Positions 55,272 through 63,713 of a DNA stretch of 64,000 bases are shown piece after piece. The notes below the pieces were generated by a model. It worked only from the letters and a program-made list of their open reading frames with translations. It searched no databases and had not been told where the DNA came from. The stretch's first letter is position 1; the number at the start of each line of letters is the position of its first letter. Made by a program: the position numbers and the translations under genes. Location of the stretch: assembly GCF_006516955.1 (NCBI RefSeq), contig NZ_VHLG01000002.1, positions 62,001 to 126,000 of the forward strand, written 5' to 3'. The DNA comes from Martelella alba (GTDB lineage: Bacteria; Pseudomonadota; Alphaproteobacteria; Rhizobiales; Rhizobiaceae).

Positions 55272-56336
55272 ATGAAACTGCAAAGCGCACTGCTCGCTTC
55301 GGCCGCCCTTCTTGCGGCTGCATCCGGCGCCCGCGCGGCCGACGCCATCGTTGCTGTCGAGCCCCAGGCGACCAATAATTACGTTGAGGCCTGCGATGCC
55401 TTCGGCAAGGGATATTTCTACATCCCCGGCACCGAGACCTGCCTTGATATCGGCGGCTATGTCCGTTTCCAGGTCGAAACGCAGGACAATAACAGCTGGG
55501 ACGTTTACTCCAAGGGTCAGCTGGACATTCAGGCAAAGACCGACACCGAGCTTGGCGCCCTGACCAGCCGGATCGCGATCAACGCCTATGCCTACAGCGA
55601 CGGCACCAGCGACAATGTTGAGCTTTCGCAGGCCTATGTCGGCCTCGGCGGCTTCCAGGCCGGTTACTTCAAGACCTACTGGGATGAAGACCTGACGGGT
55701 GAAGTTGACCGTCTTTCCGGCAACACCAAGATGACCGAAATCCGCTATGGCTTCATCGGCTCCGGCTTCTATGGCGGTCTTGCTGTTGACGCGCTGACAC
55801 CTGACATGGTCGGCATCAAGACGGCGGATCCGGACACGGCAAAGATCGGCGTTGCCGGCCGTATCGGCATGGCAATGGGCGGCATCAACGCCAAGTTGGA
55901 TGTCGGTTACGACACCTATAACGAAGAAGCCGGCCTGCGTGCGATGAGCAACTTCGCCATGGGTCCCGGCTCGCTTGAGCTTGCCGCTCTCTACAACACC
56001 GGCGCAAACGCTTACAGCGAAACCTGGGATATCAACGACGGCAGCGACTATTACGGCTACACGGAATGGGCAGTTGCCGGTGGTTACCGCATGAATGTCA
56101 CCGACAAGCTGACGATCACCCCGCAGGTCCAGTACAGCAAGTTGAAGACCGACAATACCCTTTCCGGCCTCGACAGCGACCCGGATCTGTGGAGCGGCGG
56201 CGTCTACTTCGAATATCAGGTCGTCGACAATCTGTGGGCCAAGCTGAATGTCCAGTACACGGACTACAACAGCACGCTGAAGAACAACGGCAAGAACAAC
56301 TGGGACGGATATTTCCGTCTCGAGCGCGATTTCTGA
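55272..56336 (+). CDS. Porin (Porin_2 family)
   Basis: A 354-residue outer-membrane beta-barrel that lets small hydrophilic molecules diffuse across the outer membrane. It has a Sec signal peptide (cleavage near residue 23, after GARA) and the Porin_2 hallmark DAFGKGYFYIPGTETCLDIGGYV, including its two conserved cysteines. The sequence then alternates polar and aromatic strands and ends in Phe (RLERDF), as required for barrel insertion. METYMKLQ at 55260 is an alternative start; MKLQ has the better spaced GGAG. Confidence 0.93.
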   Translation: MKLQSALLASAALLAAASGARAADAIVAVEPQATNNYVEACDAFGKGYFYIPGTETCLDIGGYVRFQVETQDNNSWDVYSKGQLDIQAKTDTELGALTSRIAINAYAYSDGTSDNVELSQAYVGLGGFQAGYFKTYWDEDLTGEVDRLSGNTKMTEIRYGFIGSGFYGGLAVDALTPDMVGIKTADPDTAKIGVAGRIGMAMGGINAKLDVGYDTYNEEAGLRAMSNFAMGPGSLELAALYNTGANAYSETWDINDGSDYYGYTEWAVAGGYRMNVTDKLTITPQVQYSKLKTDNTLSGLDSDPDLWSGGVYFEYQVVDNLWAKLNVQYTDYNSTLKNNGKNNWDGYFRLERDF

Positions 56337-56353
56337 TCGCAGGCTGAAGATCA

Positions 56354-56379
56354 GGAGAAGCCGGGCAACCGGCTTCTCC
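56354..56379 (+). terminator. GC-rich hairpin after the porin gene
   Basis: A perfect 11-bp stem GGAGAAGCCGG/CCGGCTTCTCC with a GCAA tetraloop lies 18 bases past the stop codon. There is no T-run, so it may act mainly as an mRNA-stabilising 3' structure rather than a full terminator. The remaining ~240 bases up to the MerR promoter hold no gene that I can support. Confidence 0.55.
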
Positions 56380-56622
56380 GCGCGTATCCGTCCCGTGCCG
56401 TCCCGGCAGCAACGTCCAGCACCTGTCCCTGCGGTGCTTCCGGCGCCCCTGCTGTCAAACGGTTAGACGGTATGTTCCGGCAAATCCGTCGGGCATCGGG
56501 CTGCAATATCCCGAAAGCGGAACTGACCTCCTTCACGCTTTCGAATTTACTTTCCTACCTGCATCCCGGTGCCCGGCCTTTGCTGTTCTCTCCGAAATTT
56601 CAAATTTTCGCATTTCATACCC

Positions 56623-56653
56623 TTGACCTCGAGTGCACTCGAAGTCGTAGCTT
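56623..56653 (+). promoter_or_regulatory. MerR-type promoter-operator (autoregulatory)
   Basis: -35 TTGACC and -10 TAGCTT are 19 bases apart, the long spacer of MerR-controlled promoters. The spacer contains a perfect 14-base palindrome TCGAGTGCACTCGA (56629-56642). The pattern CTTGAC-TCGAGTGCACTCGAAG is like the NmlR/AdhR subgroup (CTTGAC-N-AGAGT-N2-ACTCT type), which senses aldehydes or thiol stress. The merR gene starts ~30 bases downstream. Confidence 0.8.
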
Positions 56654-56685
56654 CCATGCCGTCAAGCGACAGGGATGAAAGCGCG

Positions 56686-57060
56686 ATGAAAATTGGAGCC
56701 CTCGCCCGCCATTGCGGGCTTTCCGTACACACGATCCGCTATTACGAACAGATCGGCCTGCTTCCCCCGGCAGTGCGCGACCGCTCGGGCCATCGTGACT
56801 ATGACGAAACCGTCCTGACCTGGATCGCCTTTCTCAACCGGCTTAAGGAAACCGGCATGCCCATCAGCGAGATGTTGCGTTACGCTGAATGGCGGCAAAA
56901 GGGCGATGCTACGATTGGCGAACGGCTGGCGCTGCTTGAAGCCCACCGCGAAAGCGTGGCGGCGAAAATCCGGTCCCTGCAGCAATCCCTGGACGCGCTT
57001 GACGACAAGATCAAGACCTATGCCACCATGCGCGAAAGGACGACCAATGACGACAAGTGA
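56686..57060 (+). CDS. MerR family regulator (NmlR/AdhR-like)
   Basis: A 124-residue MerR regulator: [26 protein letters not shown] is the HTH-wing (residues 1-25), followed by an antiparallel coiled-coil helix ([34 protein letters not shown]). There is no cysteine in the C-terminal part, unlike metal-sensing members; Cys10 in the HTH is the only candidate sensor residue. It is coupled to the CMD gene (14-base overlap). MPSSDRD at 56656 would start at the transcription start point, so MKIG is preferred. Confidence 0.88.
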   Translation: MKIGALARHCGLSVHTIRYYEQIGLLPPAVRDRSGHRDYDETVLTWIAFLNRLKETGMPISEMLRYAEWRQKGDATIGERLALLEAHRESVAAKIRSLQQSLDALDDKIKTYATMRERTTNDDK

Positions 57061-57454
57061 ACAGGAAAGCAGGCTGGAACGCGGCCGCCGGGCTCTGGCA
57101 GCAATCGACGGCAGTGCCGGTGAAGCCGTGGTAAACGGGCTTGCCGATATCGCGCCCGACTTTGCCACCTACCTGCTCGAATTCCCCTTTGGTGACATTT
57201 ACAGCCGGCCAGGCCTTTCGCTGCGCGACCGCGAAATCGCAACGGTCGCTGCCCTCACCGCCATGGGAACGGCCGCACCGCAGCTGAAAGTCCATATCCA
57301 GGCGGCACTGAATGTCGGCATCGCCCGTGAGGAGATCGTCGAAATCCTGATGCAGATGGCCGTCTACGCCGGATTTCCGGCTGCGCTCAACGGCCTCAAC
57401 GTCGCCCGCGACGCCTTTGCCGCGCATGACGCTGCGAGCACTCAGCCGGTCTGA
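57047..57454 (+). CDS. Carboxymuconolactone decarboxylase family protein (AhpD-like)
   Basis: A 135-residue CMD-family protein. Members are either gamma-carboxymuconolactone decarboxylases or AhpD-like oxidoreductases with a CXXC site. This one has [35 protein letters not shown] and the [20 protein letters not shown] core, but no CXXC, so a redox-active AhpD role is unlikely; a CMD-type lyase or a non-redox paralog fits better. It is co-transcribed with the MerR gene, which probably controls it. It overlaps the convergent TPP-enzyme gene by 13 bases. Confidence 0.82.
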   Translation: MTTSEQESRLERGRRALAAIDGSAGEAVVNGLADIAPDFATYLLEFPFGDIYSRPGLSLRDREIATVAALTAMGTAAPQLKVHIQAALNVGIAREEIVEILMQMAVYAGFPAALNGLNVARDAFAAHDAASTQPV

Positions 57455-59022
57455 TATTCGACCAGATGAACCCCGCGGCCGGTGCGTTCGCCAACGGCTT
57501 TGATGAGCGCATCGGCCGTTTTGACACGGGCAAATTCAAGCCCGTATGCTCTGGCAACATGTTCCATATCCGGCGGCGTGGGTTTCACGCCGACCGGCGC
57601 AATGCCAGCCTCCAGCATAAAGGTCTCGATCTCGCGATAGCCGAAATTATTATGCACGAGAAAGACCACATCGACCTTCTCGTCCACCGCCGTTGCGAGT
57701 TCGGCAAGCGAGAACTGTAACCCGCCATCGCCGACAAGGGCAATCACCGGCATTTCAGGATCGCCAAGCGCTGCACCGATGGCCGCAGCCGGCCCATAGC
57801 CGAGAGCACCAAACCCCGTCGCCGCATTGAACCAGAGACGCGGAGCCTTGGCTGCGAAATAGAGATTGCCCGCATAGACCAGCTGGGTCGAATCGCCAAC
57901 GAAGCGGGCCCTGCCTACTGCATCGCAGAGCGCTGAAAGAAGCGCAGTCTCGCTATCAAGCGCGGCTGGCACATCCCTGCGGGCGGCCTTGCGCAGGCTT
58001 TCCGCCCGCGCCCTGCCCGCACCGGCAGGTCCCGGCAGAACGCGCACTGCAAGCGCATCCAGCAGATCGGCCGCATCGCCTTCCAGTGCCACGGAAGACT
58101 TCGGACCACTTGCAAGCTGGCTGGCACTGCGGTCAACACGAATGAGCGGCGGCAAGGTGGGAAAACCGCCATCGACATACATGTCGTAATCTGTCTGACC
58201 GAATTCGGTCCCCACGGCGATAACAAGATCGCTGGCGGCGATGGCTTCACGCACAGCAGGCAGCGAGGGGCTGGCCGGAACGTCCAACCCGGTCGCCCCC
58301 GCGAGCCCCCGCCCATTGGTGGTGGTGATCACCGGCGCATCAAGCCGGACGGCAAGCGCCGAAAGCGCCGCATCGGCGAAGGCTGCACCACCGCCTGCCA
58401 GAATGACCGGCGCATTCGCCTTTGCCATCAGCTGAGCAGCCTGTTCCAGATCTGCCGCATCGACGGCGTGCAAAGGTGCGACCGGCGCCGGTTCGGGCAG
58501 CAATGTGATCGGTTCAACCATCACATCAAGCGGAATTTCGATATGCACCGGGCCGGGCCGGCCAGAGCCCAGAACGGCAAAGGCGCGATCCACGACAACA
58601 GGCAAAAGGTCGGCATTTTCCAGCCTCTCGGAATGAAGGGCAAAGCTTGCAATCATCGCCCGCTGATCCGGCAATTCATGCAGGCACCCCATGTTCCGAC
58701 CAAGCGTCGCGCGATGATTGACACCGGAAATCACCAGCATGGGAATGGAATCGGCCCGCGCCTGCGCCATGGCCGTGACCGTGTTCAAAAGCCCCGGCCC
58801 GGTAATGACAAAGGCGACGCCAGGCTTTCCGGTAACCCGCGCATAGCCATCGGCCATGAAGCCGGCGCCCTGTTCATGACGCGGTGTCACATGGCGGATC
58901 GACGAACGCGCAAGACCGCGATAGAGCTCAGCCGTATGAACCCCCGGAATGCCGAACACAATCTCGACGCCACGCCTCTCCAACAGGCGCACCAGCGCCT
59001 CGCCAACCGTCATTACCGTCAT
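57442..59022 (-). CDS. aruI: ThDP-dependent decarboxylase, AruI-like (2-ketoarginine decarboxylase candidate)
   Basis: A 526-residue ThDP enzyme of the acetolactate synthase superfamily. The catalytic Glu is in [16 protein letters not shown], and the ThDP/Mg motif is [20 protein letters not shown] (GDG-X~26-NN, with NNFGYREIE). The opening [21 protein letters not shown], with HELPDQRA later on, resembles AruI, which decarboxylates 5-guanidino-2-oxopentanoate. The neighbouring AruH-like aminotransferase produces exactly that substrate. [10 protein letters not shown] is chosen because its ATG sits 2 bases after the upstream gene's stop. Other 2-ketoacid decarboxylase roles are possible. Confidence 0.75.
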   Translation of the reverse strand: MTVMTVGEALVRLLERRGVEIVFGIPGVHTAELYRGLARSSIRHVTPRHEQGAGFMADGYARVTGKPGVAFVITGPGLLNTVTAMAQARADSIPMLVISGVNHRATLGRNMGCLHELPDQRAMIASFALHSERLENADLLPVVVDRAFAVLGSGRPGPVHIEIPLDVMVEPITLLPEPAPVAPLHAVDAADLEQAAQLMAKANAPVILAGGGAAFADAALSALAVRLDAPVITTTNGRGLAGATGLDVPASPSLPAVREAIAASDLVIAVGTEFGQTDYDMYVDGGFPTLPPLIRVDRSASQLASGPKSSVALEGDAADLLDALAVRVLPGPAGAGRARAESLRKAARRDVPAALDSETALLSALCDAVGRARFVGDSTQLVYAGNLYFAAKAPRLWFNAATGFGALGYGPAAAIGAALGDPEMPVIALVGDGGLQFSLAELATAVDEKVDVVFLVHNNFGYREIETFMLEAGIAPVGVKPTPPDMEHVARAYGLEFARVKTADALIKAVGERTGRGVHLVEYQTG

Positions 59023-59023
59023 G

Positions 59024-60217
59024 TCAGCCCGCCGCCCGCTGATCAGCCAGAAACGTTCCGGAAAAGCGTGCGATCCGGTCTGCAGCCTCTTCCAGCATTT
59101 CATCCGGGACCGTCAGGCTCACACGGATAAAGCCATCGGCCTCCAGCCCGAAGGAAGCACCCGGCATGACGGCCACGCGTTCGACATCAAGCAATTGATG
59201 GGCAAAAGCCTCACCATCAAGCCCGGTTGCAGACACATCAATCACCATGAACATACCCGCTTCCGGCATGAAGCAGGAAAGACCCGGCAGGCCTGAGAGG
59301 CGACGACCAAGCAGGGCTGCACGACGGGCAAAAGCCGCCCGCAGCTTCACCGAAACACCACTCGGATGCTCAAGCGCTTCAGCCGTTGCATCGGCGATGA
59401 ACGGCTGGTTGCCGAACAGCATGGTTTCGGCGACCGGCAGCAACCTGTCGCAAAATTCCACCGGCCCGACGCACCAGCCGCTGCGGAAACCCGGCGCGGC
59501 GTGGGATTTGGAGATCGAGGATGTGACAACGGTCCTCTCGGCCAGATCGGCAAAATCCAGCGGCGAGGCGAACTGACCGGCGAAAATAAGCTCCTCATAA
59601 ACCTCATCGGCGATGATCCAGAGGTCATGCCTTTTGGCAACGGCACCGATCGCGACAATTTCCGCAGCCGAGAGAACGGCACCGGTGGGGTTATGCGGCG
59701 TATTGAGCAAAACGGCCCGGCAATCGGGCGTGATGGCCGCTTCCAGCTGCTCAGCCGTCATGTGAAAACCATTGTCGGCGGCAAGACGCACTGGCTGCAT
59801 GCGTGCCCCTGTCGCGCAGATAATGCCTTCATAGGTCGCATAGAGCGGATCACCGACCAGAACCGCATCGCCGCTCTCAACCAGCGTCAGCATGACGGCG
59901 AAAAGGGCGGTCTGGGTGCCGGGAAAGCAGCAGATATTGTCCGGGGCCACCGGGCGGCCGGACCGTTTGCTGTAGCGCCTTGCAAGCGCGTCCAGCAAGG
60001 GCTGCTCGCCGCGACCATTGGAATAGCCGGTGCGCCCGGCGGCCAGCGCCTTGTCCATGGCGGTATAAAGCACGGGGTCGGGCGGCAGATCCGGCTCGCC
60101 GACGGTGAGTTCGATCACGGCCTCACCGGCACGGGCAAGGGCACGCGCCTTGTGATGAATCGCCCACTTGGTCGAGCCAAGCCCGCCTACGCGTTTTGAA
60201 ATCGCGGCATAGCGCAT
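59024..60217 (-). CDS. aruH: PLP aminotransferase, AruH-like (arginine:pyruvate transaminase candidate)
   Basis: A 397-residue fold-type I aminotransferase. The internal-aldimine Lys is in SSISKSHAAPGFRSGW, and the other hallmarks are TVGEPDLPP, NTPHNPTGAV and the C-terminal Arg segment GFIRVSLTV. In sequence it resembles AruH, which transaminates L-arginine to 2-ketoarginine using pyruvate. Its partner decarboxylase gene follows without a gap, and a dimethylargininase-like gene and a basic amino-acid ABC transporter lie alongside. The substrate (arginine or an N-methylarginine) is inference. Confidence 0.78.
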   Translation of the reverse strand: MRYAAISKRVGGLGSTKWAIHHKARALARAGEAVIELTVGEPDLPPDPVLYTAMDKALAAGRTGYSNGRGEQPLLDALARRYSKRSGRPVAPDNICCFPGTQTALFAVMLTLVESGDAVLVGDPLYATYEGIICATGARMQPVRLAADNGFHMTAEQLEAAITPDCRAVLLNTPHNPTGAVLSAAEIVAIGAVAKRHDLWIIADEVYEELIFAGQFASPLDFADLAERTVVTSSISKSHAAPGFRSGWCVGPVEFCDRLLPVAETMLFGNQPFIADATAEALEHPSGVSVKLRAAFARRAALLGRRLSGLPGLSCFMPEAGMFMVIDVSATGLDGEAFAHQLLDVERVAVMPGASFGLEADGFIRVSLTVPDEMLEEAADRIARFSGTFLADQRAAG

Positions 60218-60220
60218 GAT

Positions 60221-60859
60221 CTACTCCCTAACATGATCCTGTTTGAGCCCGATACCGGTGATCGCCTCGACGGATTCGATCCCGGCCTCCTTCAATTCTT
60301 CATCATTGAAAAGGCTGTGGGCGAGACAGCCCTCAAGCCACAAGCCGTCCAGAACGGCATTGATCCGGGTGGCCAGGCGCCGGCATTCCGCCGCATCGGC
60401 GTTGCGGCCTTCCGCCGCAAAGGCTTCGGCCAGAATGGTCTCGATGACGCTGCGGAATTCGACATAGGCTTGGCGATGGATCTCCTCCATGGCCGGGTCC
60501 ACCCGGACCTGGGCAATGAAGGCAGCCCACAATCCCAGCATGCGGGCATCGATCATGGGCGGCGACAGCGAGGCGACGATGAAGGCGCGCAGCTTGTCTT
60601 TCGGTGCCACAACATCCTCGGCCGCATCGCAGGCAATCGCCGTCATCCGCCCCATGATGCGACGATAGGCGGCCTGCAGCAGCAGATCCTTGCTGGCAAA
60701 ATAATGCCGGATCAATCCACCGCTGACCCCGGCGCGCTCGGCAACCTGGCGCACCGTGGCGCTGGCCAGTCCCCCTTCGGCGATGCAGTCCAGCGTCGCG
60801 ACGATCAGATCGTCCCGGCGCTCGGCATCCGTTGCCCGTCGAAAGGGTTTGCGGTTCAT
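60221..60859 (-). CDS. TetR family regulator (BetI-like)
   Basis: A 212-residue TetR protein. The N-terminal HTH (LIVATLDCIAEGGLASATVRQVAERAGVSGGLIRHYF, in parts) is strikingly like BetI. The C-terminal ligand domain (residues ~60-212) is helical. The gene is squeezed between the dimethylargininase and aminotransferase genes (3 bp on each side), so it is transcribed with the operon it most likely controls. The long inverted repeat in the divergent promoter region is its probable operator. The ligand is unknown; arginine derivatives are the obvious guess. Confidence 0.85.
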   Translation of the reverse strand: MNRKPFRRATDAERRDDLIVATLDCIAEGGLASATVRQVAERAGVSGGLIRHYFASKDLLLQAAYRRIMGRMTAIACDAAEDVVAPKDKLRAFIVASLSPPMIDARMLGLWAAFIAQVRVDPAMEEIHRQAYVEFRSVIETILAEAFAAEGRNADAAECRRLATRINAVLDGLWLEGCLAHSLFNDEELKEAGIESVEAITGIGLKQDHVRE

Positions 60860-60862
60860 CGC

Positions 60863-61732
60863 TCAGCCCCGGAGGATGGGGCGCGTCAGGCAGGTCGGCC
60901 CGCCTTCGCAGGCAATGCAGAGCGCATCGGCCTCAAAGGTTTCAACCGTGCAACCCGCCGCTTCCATGGCCGCTTTCGTCTTGTCGAAACCGGCAACCGC
61001 GATGACCTGGCCGGGACGTGTCGGCAGAACATTGAGGTTCAGCCCGTTGCTCGCCATGAACTCATCGGTCGGTGCTTCAACCAGCGTGTAACCCTTTTCC
61101 TTCAGCAGAAAATAGAAGGCTGCCGGCAGCAGCGGCGCATAGACCAAGGCCAGCCTGTCGGCAAGCGGCGAGATCACGCTCATCAGATGCAGGCAGGCTT
61201 CTTCGCCCTGCCAGAGCGGCAGATCGAAACCGAGGACCGAAATACCGAAGGGCGCCAGCATCGCCCGGATCTGGGCGATGCCCTCCTCATTGCTGCGCAC
61301 GCCGCGGCCGATGGCAAGCGTTTTTTCATCAACCCAGACGCAGTCGCCACCTTCCACCGTCGCCGTGCCGCTCAGACGGCCGAGAACCGGCACACCGGCC
61401 TTTTCATAAATGCGCGCATGGCCCGCCACTTCATCGCGACGCAATGCCTTGCCCATATTGAGCAGGATCGCACCATGATCGGACACCAGCGACGGATCAT
61501 GGGTGAACATGGCATCAGCCAGACCATCGCCCTCATCTTCGTACCAGAGGATTTCCGCGCCGGAAGCGGCCACCAGACCGGCGAAGCGCTCATACTGCGT
61601 GATCGCGCGGGCCGCATCGAAACTTGCCCCGTAATGCCAGACCGCCGGATCGGCGGAAAGAAGGCTTTTGCCTGGCTTGCGCATGATAACCCGCTTGACG
61701 GGCAGCGCCATGGTTTGCGCTCCGAACTGCAT
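60863..61732 (-). CDS. Dimethylargininase-like amidinotransferase-superfamily hydrolase
   Basis: A 289-residue guanidino-group modifying enzyme, with features of dimethylarginine dimethylaminohydrolase (citrulline + dimethylamine from N-methylarginines). Visible active-site elements are FTHDP (79-ish), GGDCVW (129-133), GRGVRSNEEG, the catalytic His182 (CLHLMS) and the catalytic Cys281 in GGPTCLTRPI. An arginine-deiminase-like activity is the alternative. MQFGAQT was chosen for the AGGAGA Shine-Dalgarno sequence 9 bases upstream; a later ATG (MALPVKR, 61711) is possible. It is the first gene of the minus-strand operon. Confidence 0.82.
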   Translation of the reverse strand: MQFGAQTMALPVKRVIMRKPGKSLLSADPAVWHYGASFDAARAITQYERFAGLVAASGAEILWYEDEGDGLADAMFTHDPSLVSDHGAILLNMGKALRRDEVAGHARIYEKAGVPVLGRLSGTATVEGGDCVWVDEKTLAIGRGVRSNEEGIAQIRAMLAPFGISVLGFDLPLWQGEEACLHLMSVISPLADRLALVYAPLLPAAFYFLLKEKGYTLVEAPTDEFMASNGLNLNVLPTRPGQVIAVAGFDKTKAAMEAAGCTVETFEADALCIACEGGPTCLTRPILRG

Positions 61733-61772
61733 GTTCGAAATTCTCCTGAATGTTAAGCGTGACGTGTCAGTA

Positions 61773-61809
61773 GTTATACACTTGCATAACAACTTCGCAA
61801 GTGTATCAA
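61773..61809. promoter_or_regulatory. Divergent promoter pair overlapped by a 10-bp-arm inverted repeat
   Basis: Arms ATACACTTGC (61776-61785) and GCAAGTGTAT (61797-61806) are perfect and separated by 11 bases. The same bases form two promoters. Leftward: TTGCGA (61795-61800) and TATAAC (61773-61778), 16-base spacer. Rightward: TTGCAT (61782-61787) and TATCAA (61804-61809), 16-base spacer. A dimeric TetR protein bound here would block both at once. This fits co-regulation of the catabolic operon and the ABC transporter. Confidence 0.75.
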
Positions 61810-61907
61810 TTGATCCCGCGCAATGATTTTACAACCGCGCCAAGACAAGAACGAAGGGCAACCATGACAAGGCCAGCAATTGCCGGCCATGGCTGGAGAG
61901 ACTTTAG

Positions 61908-62705
61908 ATGACGATAATGACCACGGAGGCGAAGCAGGCCTCCGCTGAAGCGGTGCGGGTCGAGGGCCTTCACAAGTCCTTTGGCCAGCTTGAGGTTCTA
62001 AAAGGGATCTCGCTTTCAGCGGCACAGGGTTCGGTGGTTGCCATCATCGGCGGATCCGGGTCCGGTAAATCAACACTTTTACGCTGCATCAACATGCTGG
62101 AATGGCCAACCAGGGGGTCAGTTCATGTGCATGGCGAAGAAATCGCCCTCAAATCCGATGGCCATGGTGGCCTGATGCCAGCGGACCGCAAGCAGATCCA
62201 GCGCATCCGCTCCCGGCTTGCCATGGTGTTTCAGAGCTTCAATCTGTGGCAGCATATGACGCTGATGCAAAATGTCATCGAAGTGCCGGTCCATGTCCTT
62301 GGCCGCAAGCGTGACGAAGCGATTGCCGAAGCGGAAGTACTGTTGCGACGTGTCGGCCTTTACGAGAAGCGCGAAGCCTATCCCGCCTTTCTGTCCGGTG
62401 GCCAGCAGCAGCGCGCCGCCATTGCCCGGGCACTGGCGATCCAGCCGGAAGCCATGCTGTTTGACGAACCGACCTCTGCACTTGACCCGGAACTGGTCGG
62501 CGAGGTGCTGACCGTCATCCGTGATCTGGCTGAAGAAGGCCGCACCATGCTGCTCGTCACCCATGAGATGAAATTTGCCCGCGAAGTTGCCAGCGAGATC
62601 GTCTTCGTCCATGGCGGCCAGATCGAGGAACAGGGCCCGCCCGAGGATTTGTTCGACCGGCCAAAATCGGAGCGCCTGCAGAAATTCATCAGTTCGGTTC
62701 AGTAA
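61908..62705 (+). CDS. Amino-acid ABC transporter ATP-binding protein (HisP/ArtP-like)
   Basis: The motor subunit of a polar/basic amino-acid importer. Walker A GGSGSGKST, Q-loop FQSFNLW, signature LSGGQQQR, Walker B MLFDEPTSALDP and H-loop VTHEMKFA are intact in 265 residues. The context (binding protein and permease directly downstream; arginine-type catabolic genes divergent) suggests uptake of arginine or its methylated forms. Its promoter is part of the shared inverted-repeat region upstream. Confidence 0.95.
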   Translation: MTIMTTEAKQASAEAVRVEGLHKSFGQLEVLKGISLSAAQGSVVAIIGGSGSGKSTLLRCINMLEWPTRGSVHVHGEEIALKSDGHGGLMPADRKQIQRIRSRLAMVFQSFNLWQHMTLMQNVIEVPVHVLGRKRDEAIAEAEVLLRRVGLYEKREAYPAFLSGGQQQRAAIARALAIQPEAMLFDEPTSALDPELVGEVLTVIRDLAEEGRTMLLVTHEMKFAREVASEIVFVHGGQIEEQGPPEDLFDRPKSERLQKFISSVQ

Positions 62706-62747
62706 ACGCCCATGACGGGCGATCTTTTGAAAACAAGAGGGATCATC

Positions 62748-63527
62748 ATGAAGAAAATCATCGCATTGCTGGCCGGAACAGCCGCCGCGATCACCATTTC
62801 GGCAGGCCTTGCAGCCGCCGCCGACACCGTCAAGGTTGGCGTTGCCGCCGAACCCTATCCGCCCTTTACCGTTCCCGATGCCTCCGGCCAGTGGACCGGT
62901 TGGGAAATCGACTTCATGGACGCCGTCTGCGCTTCCGCCCAGCTGGATTGCGTCGTTACACCGATCTCCTGGGACGGCCTGATCCCGGCGCTCACCTCCG
63001 GCAAGATCGATGCGATCATGTCCTCCATGTCGATCACGCCGGAACGCGAGAAGGAAATCGCGTTTTCCGACAAATACTACAACACACCCGGCGCCATCGT
63101 TGCCGCCAAGGGGATGGGCATCGAGCCGACTGACGAGGCCCTGAAGGGCATGATCCTCGGCGTTCAGGTTTCCACCACCAATGAAGCCTATGCCAAGAAG
63201 CATTTCCCTGATGCCACGCTGAAGACCTATCAGACCCAGGACGACGTCAATCAGGATCTTTATTCCGGCCGTATCGATGCCGAAATCGCCGATCTGGTCA
63301 CACTGCAGCCCTTCCTGGAAAGCGATAATGGCAAGGATTGCTGTGAACTCGTCGGCAGCGTACCCGCCGATGTGGAAATCTACGGCCCCGGCATTGGCAT
63401 CGGCCTGCGGCAGAGCGATACCGAACTGAAGGACAAGTTCAACGCGGCGATTGCCGCCGTGCGTGCCGATGGCACCTATGATGCGATCTCGAAGAAATAT
63501 TTCAGCTTCGATATTTACGGTGACTGA
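62748..63527 (+). CDS. Amino-acid ABC transporter substrate-binding protein
   Basis: A periplasmic solute-binding protein of the SBP_bac_3 family, 259 residues. A typical Sec signal peptide (KKIIALLAGTAAAITISAGLAAAA, cleaved near residue 25) precedes YPPFTVPDASGQWTGWEIDF and MSSMSITPEREKEIAFSDKYY, both characteristic of this family, which binds polar and basic amino acids. MKKII has AGAGG upstream; a frame extending 12 codons further is less likely. A stable intercistronic hairpin follows, usual after highly expressed binding-protein genes. Confidence 0.94.
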   Translation: MKKIIALLAGTAAAITISAGLAAAADTVKVGVAAEPYPPFTVPDASGQWTGWEIDFMDAVCASAQLDCVVTPISWDGLIPALTSGKIDAIMSSMSITPEREKEIAFSDKYYNTPGAIVAAKGMGIEPTDEALKGMILGVQVSTTNEAYAKKHFPDATLKTYQTQDDVNQDLYSGRIDAEIADLVTLQPFLESDNGKDCCELVGSVPADVEIYGPGIGIGLRQSDTELKDKFNAAIAAVRADGTYDAISKKYFSFDIYGD

Positions 63528-63535
63528 TCACGTTC

Positions 63536-63562
63536 CGGGCGGCCTTCAAAAGAGGTCGCCCG
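63536..63562 (+). other. Intercistronic hairpin after the binding-protein gene
   Basis: Arms CGGGCGGCC and GGTCGCCCG (one G-T pair) with a nine-base loop and no T-run. Such structures protect the upstream binding-protein mRNA and lower expression of the downstream permease genes. Confidence 0.6.
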
Positions 63563-63713
63563 AATACTTCAAACTGGCGTATGGTTGAACATGGTAGATA
63601 AATCACGCCAGGCCGGGCAGACAAAACACGTAGAATGCAAAGCGCCCGGAACACCAGAAGGCTGAACAAAGGCAAAATCCTGCGGGGATGGCTGACATGA
63701 CGAAACGGATGAG

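Noticed and set aside
55139-55378. 79-codon frame starting inside the palindrome-rich region before the porin
   Set aside because: It overlaps the porin signal peptide in another frame and has an Arg/His-rich translation without family character.
60233-61756. 507-codon frame opposite TetR and dimethylargininase genes
   Set aside because: It is antisense to two genes with clear motifs (HTH and catalytic Cys/His), so I treat it as a shadow.
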